Below are positions 36,374 through 45,114 of a DNA stretch of 64,000 nucleotides, one piece after another. The stretch covers positions 496,001 to 560,000 of the forward strand of contig NZ_JAGHKP010000004.1 in NCBI RefSeq assembly GCF_017742215.1, read 5' to 3'. Below the pieces are notes generated by a model. The model was not told where the DNA came from and did not search any database. It saw nothing but the letters and a program-made list of their open reading frames with translations. Position numbers and translations under genes: made by a program. Within the stretch, counting starts at the first letter, position 1, and each line of letters begins with the position of its first letter. The stretch is from Chitinophaga chungangae. Its GTDB lineage: Bacteria > Bacteroidota > Bacteroidia > Chitinophagales > Chitinophagaceae.

Positions 36374-37549
36374 ATGAAAAAATATTTGATCATAACGCTC
36401 TGCACACTTTTTGCGAACATCGCGTTCGCAAACGGCGGCGACGAATGGCTGAAACAAGCCGTGATCGCCAGGCGGGCGGACATTGTAGCCAAAGCGCAAT
36501 GGGCCATGCGGCAGCCGCCGGTAACGGTTACCGCGTCCAGCAGCCCGCGCAGCGCAGGAGGCATCCACGATTTTTATTCCGAAGGTGATTACTGGTGGCC
36601 TAATCCGGCCAGTCCTGACAGTCCATACATCCAGAAAGACGGTCAGACCAACCCGGACAATTTTGTTGCGCACCGCCAGGCGATGATCCGCTTCAGCAGG
36701 ATCGTAGGCGCACTGGCGGCGGCTTATGTTGCGGAAGGAAAAAAAGAATACCTCGAGCACGCGCGTAAACACATCCTTGCCTGGTTCGTAAATGCGGACA
36801 CACGGATGAACCCGAACCTGCAATATGCACAGGCCATCAAAGGCAGGGCCACGGGCCGTGGCATCGGCATCATCGACACGGTGCATTTCATCGAGATCGC
36901 GCAGGCCTTGCGCATCATGGAAAAAGCAGGCGTGCTGAAAGATGCGGACCTCGCCGCCGTGAAAAACTGGTTCGCGGAATATCTCCGTTTTATGACGGAA
37001 CATCCTTACGGCAAAGATGAAATGAACGCGAAGAACAACCACGGCACCTGCTGGGTAATGCAGGTAGCGGCATTCGCTTCGTTCCTCCGGGACAAAAAAT
37101 GGACGGACTTCTGCATCAGCCGTTACAAGGAAGTGCTGCTGCCCAACCAGATGGCCGATGACGGCAGCTTTCCGCTCGAACTGCGCAGAACGAAACCCTA
37201 CGGTTATGCATTGTTCAACCTCGATGCCATGGCCACGGTTTGCCAGATACTCAGCACCCCGGAGAACGATCTCTGGAAATACACCGCCAGCGAAGGAAAA
37301 ACCATCGGCAAAGGCATCGCTTACATGTATCCTTACGTGGCGGACAAAGGCAAATGGCCCTTCGCGAAAGACGTGATGTACTGGGAACAGTGGCCGGTAG
37401 CCCATCCGTTCCTGCTGTTTGGCGCCGCGGCTTTTAACAACGAAAATTATTTCAGGTTGTGGCAGAAACTGGAGCACGACCCGCAGGTCGAAGAAGTGTT
37501 GCGCAACCTCCCGGTGAGAAACCCGGAAATATGGATGGTTAAACTCTGA
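36374..37549 (+). CDS. Alginate-lyase-superfamily polysaccharide lyase (PF05426, PL5/PL38-like)
   Basis: A 391-residue exported protein, signal peptide to about residue 20 (IAFAN). The (alpha/alpha) toroid fold of PF05426 is indicated by HDFYSEGDYWWPNP at 65-78 and N221-N222-H223 in KNNHGTCW, matching the Asn-His catalytic pair (N191/H192) of PL5 alginate lyase; a later Tyr in KPYGYALFNLDAM is the likely third residue. It probably cleaves a uronic-acid-containing polymer by beta-elimination, but the substrate (alginate, glucuronan or other) cannot be told. Last gene of the GH95-GH29-lyase operon, 28 bases after GH29. Its terminator overlaps the 3' end of the next minus-strand gene. Confidence 0.75.
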   Translation: MKKYLIITLCTLFANIAFANGGDEWLKQAVIARRADIVAKAQWAMRQPPVTVTASSSPRSAGGIHDFYSEGDYWWPNPASPDSPYIQKDGQTNPDNFVAHRQAMIRFSRIVGALAAAYVAEGKKEYLEHARKHILAWFVNADTRMNPNLQYAQAIKGRATGRGIGIIDTVHFIEIAQALRIMEKAGVLKDADLAAVKNWFAEYLRFMTEHPYGKDEMNAKNNHGTCWVMQVAAFASFLRDKKWTDFCISRYKEVLLPNQMADDGSFPLELRRTKPYGYALFNLDAMATVCQILSTPENDLWKYTASEGKTIGKGIAYMYPYVADKGKWPFAKDVMYWEQWPVAHPFLLFGAAAFNNENYFRLWQKLEHDPQVEEVLRNLPVRNPEIWMVKL

Positions 37550-37784
37550 GTTCAACCAAAAAAGATATCATAAACGTACTAAAGAGTACTGTAGACGTGG
37601 AATATGATAACGCCGGTCTCGTCTGAGCCGGCATCTTTTTTTCGTAAACCGCCCACCACCAGTAATCTTCATCCATCCATTCTGCCCTGAGCAGCAGTCC
37701 TGCCCAGCGCGCGCTGCAATCGTCAGACAGATCGCCTTCCCATACGATCGGTTCTTTTGTTTGTTTTATTCTTTCGTCTGACAT
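37539..37784 (-). CDS. Small conserved-looking hypothetical protein
   Basis: An 81-residue protein from ATG 37784 (a second ATG at 37787 gives 82). It is rich in Trp and acidic residues (RWAGLLLRAEWMDEDYWWWAVYEKK), followed by a Ser/Thr tail. I do not recognise it. It starts 7-10 bases after the anti-sigma stop, so it is likely the third gene of the sigma/anti-sigma operon. The 3' end overlaps the lyase gene by 11 bases and contains the lyase terminator, which makes the last 30 codons doubtful. Confidence 0.5.
   Translation of the reverse strand: MSDERIKQTKEPIVWEGDLSDDCSARWAGLLLRAEWMDEDYWWWAVYEKKMPAQTRPALSYSTSTVLFSTFMISFLVELRV
37612..37642 (+). terminator. Terminator of the lyase operon
   Basis: GCCGG (37612-37616) and CCGGC (37628-37632) form a short stem followed by T (37636-37642). 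It lies 63 bases past the lyase stop, inside the opposite-strand gene. Confidence 0.5.
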
Positions 37785-37793
37785 CATCTGCCG

Positions 37794-38519
37794 TTATAAT
37801 TTCTTCAGCAACTCCTGCGCTTTCGCATAATTCTCCGCGTCTCCGGGAATTTTCTCCAACCACTCCCTGCATTTTTCTTCATTTTTTTCTTTGAGGTAAC
37901 TGAGCGCCACGTAAAACGCGCCTTCGTATTTGAACACGGATTCGCCGTTGTAGATCGCTTCGAGATCGGGCCGGGCGAGGGCGGGCTGTTTGTTTTCGAG
38001 ATAGGAAAGACCGCGGTAATATTTTGCGTAGGCATTGTCCGGCTGCTGCGCCAGCACTTTGTCCAGCGTAACGACGGCCTGTGCGTAATGATGGTGGTTG
38101 AACTGACGCGCCGCCTCGGCCAGCAGCGTATCTGCGCCGGTGCTGCGTTCGGCGGGGGAGATCATTTCCTGTGCGCCGTATTGCTGGTAAAGGTCTTTTT
38201 CCCAGGGGCTGAGGTACAATATGAGCGCCACCGCTGCCGCGAGCGAAGCAATGGCCACCAGCGAACGGTTGAAACGCACCACTTTGGCGGGTTGTTTCGT
38301 GATCACGGGACGTAATGAATGCAGCGTTTTTTTCAGCTCGTCGCGCTGCGCGTCCGGCTGAAGGGAATGCCGCAGCGTTTCCTGCACGTCGCGCCAGGTC
38401 TGCAGCGTTTGCAGCAGTTCCGGCTCTTTTTCGAGGCGGCTTTCAAAAGCGGTTTTGGTATCGGCGTCCATTTCGCCGGACAAATACCGCTCTATTAATT
38501 CATGATCCTGTTCGTTCAT
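37794..38519 (-). CDS. Anti-sigma-factor-like membrane protein with periplasmic TPR domain
   Basis: A 241-residue single-span protein. ATG 38519 is fixed by ATGA overlap with the sigma gene stop. Residues 1-80 are cytoplasmic and resemble the zinc-less anti-sigma N-terminus of Bacteroidota (HELIERYLSGEMDADTKTAFE). A membrane segment spans about 86-105, and the periplasmic part (about 120-241) has two or three TPR-like helical pairs (HYAQAVVTLDKVLAQQPDNAY split). It would hold the ECF sigma factor at the membrane and sense an envelope partner through TPRs. No Cys/His zinc motif is seen. Second gene of the sigma operon. Confidence 0.8.
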   Translation of the reverse strand: MNEQDHELIERYLSGEMDADTKTAFESRLEKEPELLQTLQTWRDVQETLRHSLQPDAQRDELKKTLHSLRPVITKQPAKVVRFNRSLVAIASLAAAVALILYLSPWEKDLYQQYGAQEMISPAERSTGADTLLAEAARQFNHHHYAQAVVTLDKVLAQQPDNAYAKYYRGLSYLENKQPALARPDLEAIYNGESVFKYEGAFYVALSYLKEKNEEKCREWLEKIPGDAENYAKAQELLKKL

Positions 38520-39097
38520 GTCAGTCCCCATTTTGAAACGTTTTCTTTAATCGCGCTGATGAGCGAGGCCATACATTCCGACTTCTTTTTGCGAAGATAG
38601 CCGTACGTAACGCCCAGTTTGGAAGCGATCTCTTCCTGCGGTTTGTCAGTCAGCGACCAGCGGATGATCTCCTGGCAGCGTTCGCCCATTTTTTCGAGCA
38701 TGGCTTTAAAGAGACGCGCTTTTTCGTTGTCCGCCCAGGTTTTTTCCGCATCGTGGAAGCTGTCTTCTCCCAGGTTAAATTGTTCGTCGAGCTCTTTTGT
38801 TACCCCCTGGCGACCTTTTTTCTTTAATTCGTTGAGCCATTTGCGCTTGCAGACCAGCAACAGGAATGGTTCGAAAGGGCAGGTGAGCACCAGGTTCTTG
38901 TAACGGGCCTGGTTGTAAATATCCACGAGCGATTCCTGGAAGATGTCCGCGGCATCGTCTGCCGTGCCGCTGTTTTGCGTCACATACTGCTTTACCCGGG
39001 GGCCGAACCTCCGGTAGATCTCCTCCACCGCCTGCACGTCGTTGTGCAGCAGGGCGTGGATAAAGTGTTGGTCTGCATGAGGGGTTTGGGTGGACAT
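38516..39097 (-). CDS. ECF sigma-70 factor
   Basis: A 193-residue RNA polymerase sigma factor of the extracytoplasmic-function group. Region 2 (about 18-95) carries DDAADIFQESLVDIYNQA and the promoter-melting helix FEPFLLLVCKRKWLNELKKK. Region 4 (about 128-185) has LTDKPQEEIASKLGVTYGYLRKKKSECM, a complete HTH for -35 recognition. It heads the sigma/anti-sigma/small-protein operon and is divergent from the PKD/lipoprotein/CHAT genes, separated by about 210 bases that must hold both promoters. Confidence 0.9.
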   Translation of the reverse strand: MSTQTPHADQHFIHALLHNDVQAVEEIYRRFGPRVKQYVTQNSGTADDAADIFQESLVDIYNQARYKNLVLTCPFEPFLLLVCKRKWLNELKKKGRQGVTKELDEQFNLGEDSFHDAEKTWADNEKARLFKAMLEKMGERCQEIIRWSLTDKPQEEIASKLGVTYGYLRKKKSECMASLISAIKENVSKWGLT

Positions 39098-39305
39098 ATA
39101 CTTTTAAAGATATTAAAAATCCCGGGGTAACAAATCACCGTTCCCGTTGATCTCATCCTATAAAGCTCCTGACCTGTTAACGCCAGATACACTACAAAGG
39201 CCTCCCGTACCGCACGGGAGCGCCTTTTGTTGTTGACGGAAAAACGGTATATTGACGGAATTGAATCTGTCGGGCCCGGGAGCGGCATACCCTAAATACC
39301 TCTAT

Positions 39306-41285
39306 ATGAACAAATATACCGGCGCAGCCACCGTATTCCTCGTTATGGCCCTTTCGGCCGCCGCACAGCAGAAACCTGTGCCAGACACCATTCCCGCCGG
39401 GATCGACATAACGCTGGAAAACAATAAAGCTTCCCTCAGCGCAGTGCTGCGGCCCTTGCGGCAGATCGCCGGCGCACCCGAAGCGTTCTATACGTATTTC
39501 TGGGAATTCGGCGACGGCACGTTTTCCTTTGCCCCGCAGCCCGTGCACCAGTTTAAAGACACGGGCGATTACGAGATCCGTTTGTACGCCACCAATAATT
39601 ACGACGACGGCAAAGCGCCCAAAGGCAAGCCGCGTAAAATAAAAGTGAAAAAAACGATGTACGCCGCAACCGGCAATCCCACCGGGTTTTTCCAGGGCTC
39701 AGACATGCTGGCCATGAAAGCCAACCGCATGCCCAAACCCGGCGAAGAAATGGTGACGGTGATCGGGTACCGGCATCCCGGGGGCGCGGGCAGCGTGAGC
39801 GGGTCGTTGCTGATGTTTTACAATGAAAAACAATTTTCGCAGAAGAACTTCGTGGTGGCCGATGCGCGCGCCTATCACGGAGAACGGCGATCCGTGATGG
39901 ATTCGGTGCTGGCTTTTGCGCCTACGGAAGAACTGTACCTGCCGCTGGCCGGGCCTTCCGCGGGCATTGCGGGGAATGCCGAAAGAACGGCTACCGTAGC
40001 GGCTTTGCTGGATGAAAAAAAATCGATGTTCCGCGAGCAGCATGTTTGGAGAGTGGAAAACCTGCGGGCGGGGGAAGAAAAATATTTATTCCTTTCCCTG
40101 GAAACCACGCCGCAAATGATCAAAGACACGAACGCGGTGGTGACCATCAGCACGCTTTTTGTGCCGGACGATCCGCTCATGCCGGTGAGCCAGTACAATC
40201 TCGAAATGCAGATCGTGGCTTCCCACGACCCCAACCGCATGCAGCTGAAAAACCGGCGGATGAATTACCGTTTTGTGCGTAAATCGAAAGAGCTGAGCTA
40301 CAAAGTACAATTCCAGAACACCGGGAGAGGCCCTGCCAGCAAGGTATCTATCGGGGTAGCCGTGCCCGGCATGCTCAACGGGCAAACGCTCGAGATTACC
40401 GGTTTTTCCCCGAAATGCATCCTGTGCGATTCCGCATACGAACGGCAAAGCTGCCTGGATACGGTGGTGCGGAAAGACAGCATTTTTTTCATCTTCAACA
40501 ATATTTACCTCAAAGGCCTGCGGCAGGAAGGCGTGGAAGACGAAGATTCCACTAAAGGTTTCGTCAAATACCGCATCCGTTTCAGCAAGGAACTAAAAAA
40601 ACTGCCCTTCAGCAGCCAGGCCTCCATCGTGTTCGACCGCAACGCGCCGGTGATCACGAACCGTTCCAAAGGCCGCTGGATGCCGGGTATTTCCCCGGGC
40701 ATCATCATGGGCTACGGCATCGGTTCGGGGAAAAATAAAATGCCTTTCGGCCTGCCCGCCGGCTCGCTTGGGTTCAGCATTTCCACGTATGCGCCTTACC
40801 GCGTGTATTTGCAGGCGGAAGCCTATCTCGGCCTGCAGGAAAAAAACGAAACGCTCGTATCCTTCTCGCGCGACCAGCGGGACACGTCCATCGGCGACCG
40901 CAAGTTTATCGTGCAGGGCCGCGAGAATTTCGAGATCGTCAGCAGAACCACCATGGACGTGGTGCCGCTGCATGTTCGGTATAATGTTACGTCGTGGCTG
41001 GGCGCGGGCGCAGGCGCGATGTTAAGCGTGGTGGTGGGAGAGAAGCGGCAGGACAAGAAAGTGGTGACGGCGATGGAGTTGTCTGCCACCGGCACCGCCA
41101 CAGTGGAAAAATTCGAAAGGCTGGCAGGTGCGGTAAAGGAAAGTTTCGCGGCGGCAGACGGCGCGCTGTTCGCCGATCTGAACCTGGGCATGGTGCGCGC
41201 CGGGCCGTCGTTGGGCGTGCGGGTGCTGCAATACCTGAAAGATCCGCAGCAGCGGGTGTTTTTTTATGGTATCTGGCGGTTTTAG
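39306..41285 (+). CDS. Exported PKD-domain outer-membrane beta-barrel protein
   Basis: A 659-residue protein. ATG 39306 begins a signal peptide ending LSAAAQQ; the frame is open 54 bases upstream without a start of similar quality. Residues about 30-115 form a PKD domain (YFWEFGDGTFSFAPQPVHQF broken into YTYFWEFGDGTF and DTGDYEIRLYAT). A beta-rich middle region (about 130-460) follows, then from about 470 a strand pattern with Gly/aromatic alternation and the C-terminus VFFYGIWRF, suggesting an outer-membrane barrel of about 8-10 strands. No enzymatic motif is seen. First gene of the candidate system divergent from the ECF sigma operon. Confidence 0.7.
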   Translation: MNKYTGAATVFLVMALSAAAQQKPVPDTIPAGIDITLENNKASLSAVLRPLRQIAGAPEAFYTYFWEFGDGTFSFAPQPVHQFKDTGDYEIRLYATNNYDDGKAPKGKPRKIKVKKTMYAATGNPTGFFQGSDMLAMKANRMPKPGEEMVTVIGYRHPGGAGSVSGSLLMFYNEKQFSQKNFVVADARAYHGERRSVMDSVLAFAPTEELYLPLAGPSAGIAGNAERTATVAALLDEKKSMFREQHVWRVENLRAGEEKYLFLSLETTPQMIKDTNAVVTISTLFVPDDPLMPVSQYNLEMQIVASHDPNRMQLKNRRMNYRFVRKSKELSYKVQFQNTGRGPASKVSIGVAVPGMLNGQTLEITGFSPKCILCDSAYERQSCLDTVVRKDSIFFIFNNIYLKGLRQEGVEDEDSTKGFVKYRIRFSKELKKLPFSSQASIVFDRNAPVITNRSKGRWMPGISPGIIMGYGIGSGKNKMPFGLPAGSLGFSISTYAPYRVYLQAEAYLGLQEKNETLVSFSRDQRDTSIGDRKFIVQGRENFEIVSRTTMDVVPLHVRYNVTSWLGAGAGAMLSVVVGEKRQDKKVVTAMELSATGTATVEKFERLAGAVKESFAAADGALFADLNLGMVRAGPSLGVRVLQYLKDPQQRVFFYGIWRF

Positions 41286-41304
41286 GCGCTGATCTAAAAA
41301 TTAT

Positions 41305-41338
41305 GCAAGGGCCTCCCTCGTTTGGGGGAGGCCCTTGC
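41305..41338 (+). terminator. Strong hairpin after the PKD gene, no T tract
   Basis: A perfect 13-bp stem, GCAAGGGCCTCCC (41305-41317) with GGGAGGCCCTTGC (41326-41338), loop of 8. No T run follows, so it may be a processing or protective 3' end instead of a classical terminator. Confidence 0.55.
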
Positions 41339-41366
41339 TGCATTATAATATATTAATTATATTATT

Positions 41367-41374
41367 TATATTTG
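41367..41374 (+). promoter_or_regulatory. TAnnTTTG box of the lipoprotein promoter
   Basis: TATATTTG 33 bases before the lipoprotein start matches the Bacteroidota -7 consensus and is preceded by very AT-rich DNA. Together with the hairpin it indicates an independent transcription unit. Confidence 0.55.
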
Positions 41375-41406
41375 AAAGTGAATTTTTTTAACCCAAAACC
41401 CTATCC

Positions 41407-42372
41407 ATGAAAACGAAAATCATGCTGGCGGCCGCTGTCCTGGCCGCGTTTGTTTCCTGTCAGAAAAATGCGGAACAGCTTCCTGGCGAAAAACAACCCG
41501 TTAAAATGAAAGAGATCACACTCAGCCTCAAGGGGCTCGACGTTTCCGAAACGCCGCTGGGCCGGAAGGCGCCGGGTGATGAAACCTACCAGCGTTTACT
41601 GCGCGACAGTACGGTCTATATGGTAAGGGTCGGTTTCTGGAGCAGCGGTACTTCCACTTCTTACGGAGGCGCTTTTACCAATCCCAATAACATCAGGATT
41701 GCAATTCCGGAAACCGGCAACGTGACGCTCATCGCTTATGCTTTGAAAAGAGGCTCGGGCGGAGGATTGCATTACAGCTGGGTTGCCGGCATGCCTTATT
41801 TCGACACGCCTCCCATTTTCGATACGCTGCAAAACAGGATGGAGATTGCACCGATTTGGTGGCAGCATTACAGCGATTCGCTGAGCAATTACAAGATTAC
41901 CAAACTGCAGGATACGCTGAGTTATACGCAGTATGAATACCCGGAGATAGACGCCTATGTTGCGGATACCTTTTTCTCCGTATCGCCGGTTGTTTCGCAG
42001 CTGGTACTGGAACTAAAACGGGCGTCTTTTGGCGTTGAATTTTCTTCCCCGAATTTTACCGCGGGACAGCTGAAAGTTTCTTTTGCCGGCATTATGGAGC
42101 CCAAAGTGCTGACGCCCGCAAGCATCGGAGGCAGGCGCTTTCTTCACACCAGCCAGTATTATAGGGAGGAAGGTTGGTGGCATCCCCTTGTTCCCGTAAA
42201 AGTTGTCTGGGAACCCGGCGATGGCAGCCAGGTAATTATTGGGGAGAAACATATCGATTTCAAAAGGAATACGCTGACGAAAATAAATGTAACCTTACCC
42301 GATCCCGTTCTCGGTATCGTGCCGGTATTAACGGACACGGCATGGGGAGGTAATGAAGCGGTTGATTTCTGA
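41407..42372 (+). CDS. Surface lipoprotein of unknown function
   Basis: A 321-residue lipoprotein: hydrophobic leader and lipobox AFVSC with C18. The rest is beta-rich (for example VTLIAYALKRG, QLVLELKRASFGVEF) and might adopt a fimbrillin- or transthyretin-like sandwich fold; this is only an impression. No motif identifies it. It lies between the PKD protein and the CHAT protease and has its own promoter box, so it is likely a surface component or substrate of the system. Confidence 0.65.
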   Translation: MKTKIMLAAAVLAAFVSCQKNAEQLPGEKQPVKMKEITLSLKGLDVSETPLGRKAPGDETYQRLLRDSTVYMVRVGFWSSGTSTSYGGAFTNPNNIRIAIPETGNVTLIAYALKRGSGGGLHYSWVAGMPYFDTPPIFDTLQNRMEIAPIWWQHYSDSLSNYKITKLQDTLSYTQYEYPEIDAYVADTFFSVSPVVSQLVLELKRASFGVEFSSPNFTAGQLKVSFAGIMEPKVLTPASIGGRRFLHTSQYYREEGWWHPLVPVKVVWEPGDGSQVIIGEKHIDFKRNTLTKINVTLPDPVLGIVPVLTDTAWGGNEAVDF

Positions 42373-42377
42373 TAAAC

Positions 42378-42407
42378 AGTCCGGCCGGAACATGCCCCGG
42401 CCGGACT
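42378..42407 (+). terminator. Perfect 11-bp hairpin after the lipoprotein gene, no T tract
   Basis: AGTCCGGCCGG (42378-42388) and CCGGCCGGACT (42397-42407), loop of 8, starting 5 bases after the stop. Like 41305-41338 it lacks a T tail. Confidence 0.55.
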
Positions 42408-42441
42408 AAATATAACGCAGGTACGTTATCTTTAATACCGA

Positions 42442-45114
42442 ATGTTCCGCCTGCGATATATCGTCCTTTTCCTGTGCTGCATCCGCGCCGCGGAATGTTT
42501 CGGCCATCCGCCGGACACGATGCGCCTTCCTTCTGCGATTGCCGGCGAAGCCGCCGCCCTGCAACAAAAAAACAATCTCGCCGACTGGCTGTATCTGCAA
42601 ATGGATTACGCGGCGGAGCTTCCCGCTGAACGGCTTCCACTTCTCACCGGTCTCGGCAAACGCGCGTGGCGCCTTCCGCAGAACGAAACCGAGCACGCCG
42701 CCTGGCTGGACATGCTTACCTACCAGGGATATTACCAGATGTTCACCGGCAATATCCTTCCATCCATCGCCGCATACGAAAACGCTTACCGTTATTATAA
42801 TGAACATCATATAACGGAAGCGGATATACTGGAATATATCCTCAAACCGCTGGGCAATAATTACACGCGCCTCGGCGATTACGAGCGCGCCGGTTTTATT
42901 CAGGAACAGGGCCTTGCGATCGCGCGTAAACAAAAAGACCCGAGGCAGATCGCCGCGGCGTACAGCAACCTGGCCGTTACCTGCCTGATGCAGGAACATC
43001 TCGACCTCGCGCGCGACCATGCGCGGAGCGGTTTGCAGTCTGCGCCGGAAGGCAGCAGCATAGCGGGTTTGCTGCATTCTACGCTCGCGGAGATCTATAT
43101 CAGAAAAGAAATGCCCGACAGCGCGGAGATACATGCCACGGCAGGTCTGCAAATTTTACAACGGCCAGAAGCTCTGCGCACCGAAAACGGGGGATACTGG
43201 CTGGCGTCTGTATTACAGGCGAACGGCGATGTGGCGTCGTTGAAAAAACAATACCGCGAAGCGGAAAAATGGAACGGCCGTTCCCTGGTTGTGCTAAACA
43301 AATATTACCCCCACGCGCGCAACCGCGAAAAAGCGAGAGTGCTGGTGAAACTCGGGAAAGCAGCGCTGCTGCAAAATACACATCCCAACGCAGCGCTGTT
43401 ACAGCCTTTCGACCATGCGCTGGCATACATGCTGCCCGGGCACGTTTCCGGCTGGCCTGCTAAAAACCTTCTCTATGGCGACTTTACGATCGCCGATGCC
43501 ATCGAAGGCCGCGCGGATGCGCTGGCGCAGGCGGGCCGCCTGCGGGAAGCGCTGGAAGGTTACCTGCTTATTTTCGACATTGAAGCCACGCTGAGAAGGG
43601 AGTTTTTCAGCCGCGCCACCCGGCTGCTGCATCAGCGCCAAAGCCATACACTGGCCGAAAAGGCGATGAACGCCGCTTATCTTTTGTGGGAACGAAGTCA
43701 GCAAAAAGAATTTGCGCAGGCCATGCTGCTCATCATGGAACGGAGCAAGGCACAGGTGCTGTTGCAAGAACAGGTTTTTAACATGCAGCAGGGGCGCCTG
43801 GGCATGAAAGATCCTTTGCTCGACGAACAGCAGCGTTTGCAGCAGGCGCTGGCGTATTACGATCGCGAAGCAGCGGTGTCCGGCAAAAAAAATCCGGCGC
43901 GCGATGCGCTGGCGTATAATCTTTCGCAGTTGCAGGTGCAGACCCGGAAAAAATACCCGGGATATTTCGAGCCGGTACAGCAGGCTTCGCTGCATCCCGA
44001 AAAAGATATCCCCGAAGGGCTTACGGTGAAAAGCCTTTTTTCCGGTGAAGAGCACCTGTACGTGATGGACATCACGAATGCGGGCATTCAGTCCGTACGG
44101 CGGCTGGAAGATGGTAAAGGGAAACAGCGTTTCCTGCAAAAGTTCGTCACTACTTATTTTCACAATGGCCCGGCCGCAATGCAGAACGCGCCCGCGGCAT
44201 ATTACGATGACGCCTATACGATATTTCAATGGATGTGGGACGGGAAAATAGCATCGCGTTACCTGTTGATCCCCGACGGCTGGTTCGGTTTTTTGCCGTT
44301 CGATGCGCTGGTGACGGACAGCGTTTACAAACGCAACACCGCGCAGTGGCCCTTCCTGCTGAAACAGTCGGTTACCAGCCTGGCGTATTCGCTGCAAACC
44401 TACCGCAGGCAATCGGCCGTTGCGGACGGGAAACATGCGCAGCTGACCGGATTTTTTATTTCCGCCGCCGGTTTGCCCGCGGTGGAAGAAGAGTACAAAG
44501 CCGTGCATAAAAACGCGGCTGGTATTTATTTTAAGGACGGGGAAGCCACGCTCGCCGCTTTCCGCGGGCAGCTAGGCAACGGGGGGATTTTGCATCTCAG
44601 CACCCACGCGTCGCTCGAAGGCGACCAGCAATTGCCCGCCATTCAATTGGCGGACGGGCCTTTTTATTTGTTTGAATTGTATGCCCGGAAGTTCCGTCCC
44701 GGCCTGATCGTGCTAAGCGCGTGCAGAACGGGGCAGGGCATGATGGCGGAAGGGGAAGGCATCATCAGTCTCGCCCGTGAATTTACATCGTCCGGCGCCA
44801 CCGGCATCGTGGCCGGCCTCTGGAACCTGCACGACGCCACCGCCGCCAATCTCACCGGCGATTTTTACGACCAGCTGCACAACGCGGCAGACCCGGCGAT
44901 GGCGCTTCATCATGCCAAACAGCAATGGCTGAACGACAAGAAAGCCGGGCAGCAACTGAAACTGCCATACTACTGGGCGGCCATGACCTATATCGGTCAT
45001 CCGCAAACCACAGTGCCCGAAAAACCTGCAGGGAGTAAAATGTGGTATTGGATTGCTGCTGCAGCGGCGCTATTGGTCGCCGCTGTTGTGCTCTTGCGGC
45101 GCGGAAGAAGATGA
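42442..45114 (+). CDS. TPR-CHAT cysteine protease with C-terminal membrane anchor
   Basis: An 890-residue protein of the CHAT (caspase HetF-associated with TPRs) family. The first 16 residues are hydrophobic and may be a signal peptide. About 60-420 are TPR-like helical repeats (YSNLAVTCLMQEHLDLARDHA broken; LHSTLAEIYIRKEM). The CHAT protease domain covers about 560-855: H722 in LHLSTHAS and C761 in VLSACRTG are the catalytic dyad, with the following FTSSGATGIVAGLWN block. Residues 869-890 are a membrane helix plus RRGRR. It is preceded by a partial promoter box (TATCTTTA, 42427-42434), and its last 45 bases overlap the marR gene on the other strand. A protease effector downstream of an ECF sigma locus is the natural reading; its substrate is unknown. 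Confidence 0.88.
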   Translation: MFRLRYIVLFLCCIRAAECFGHPPDTMRLPSAIAGEAAALQQKNNLADWLYLQMDYAAELPAERLPLLTGLGKRAWRLPQNETEHAAWLDMLTYQGYYQMFTGNILPSIAAYENAYRYYNEHHITEADILEYILKPLGNNYTRLGDYERAGFIQEQGLAIARKQKDPRQIAAAYSNLAVTCLMQEHLDLARDHARSGLQSAPEGSSIAGLLHSTLAEIYIRKEMPDSAEIHATAGLQILQRPEALRTENGGYWLASVLQANGDVASLKKQYREAEKWNGRSLVVLNKYYPHARNREKARVLVKLGKAALLQNTHPNAALLQPFDHALAYMLPGHVSGWPAKNLLYGDFTIADAIEGRADALAQAGRLREALEGYLLIFDIEATLRREFFSRATRLLHQRQSHTLAEKAMNAAYLLWERSQQKEFAQAMLLIMERSKAQVLLQEQVFNMQQGRLGMKDPLLDEQQRLQQALAYYDREAAVSGKKNPARDALAYNLSQLQVQTRKKYPGYFEPVQQASLHPEKDIPEGLTVKSLFSGEEHLYVMDITNAGIQSVRRLEDGKGKQRFLQKFVTTYFHNGPAAMQNAPAAYYDDAYTIFQWMWDGKIASRYLLIPDGWFGFLPFDALVTDSVYKRNTAQWPFLLKQSVTSLAYSLQTYRRQSAVADGKHAQLTGFFISAAGLPAVEEEYKAVHKNAAGIYFKDGEATLAAFRGQLGNGGILHLSTHASLEGDQQLPAIQLADGPFYLFELYARKFRPGLIVLSACRTGQGMMAEGEGIISLAREFTSSGATGIVAGLWNLHDATAANLTGDFYDQLHNAADPAMALHHAKQQWLNDKKAGQQLKLPYYWAAMTYIGHPQTTVPEKPAGSKMWYWIAAAAALLVAAVVLLRRGRR

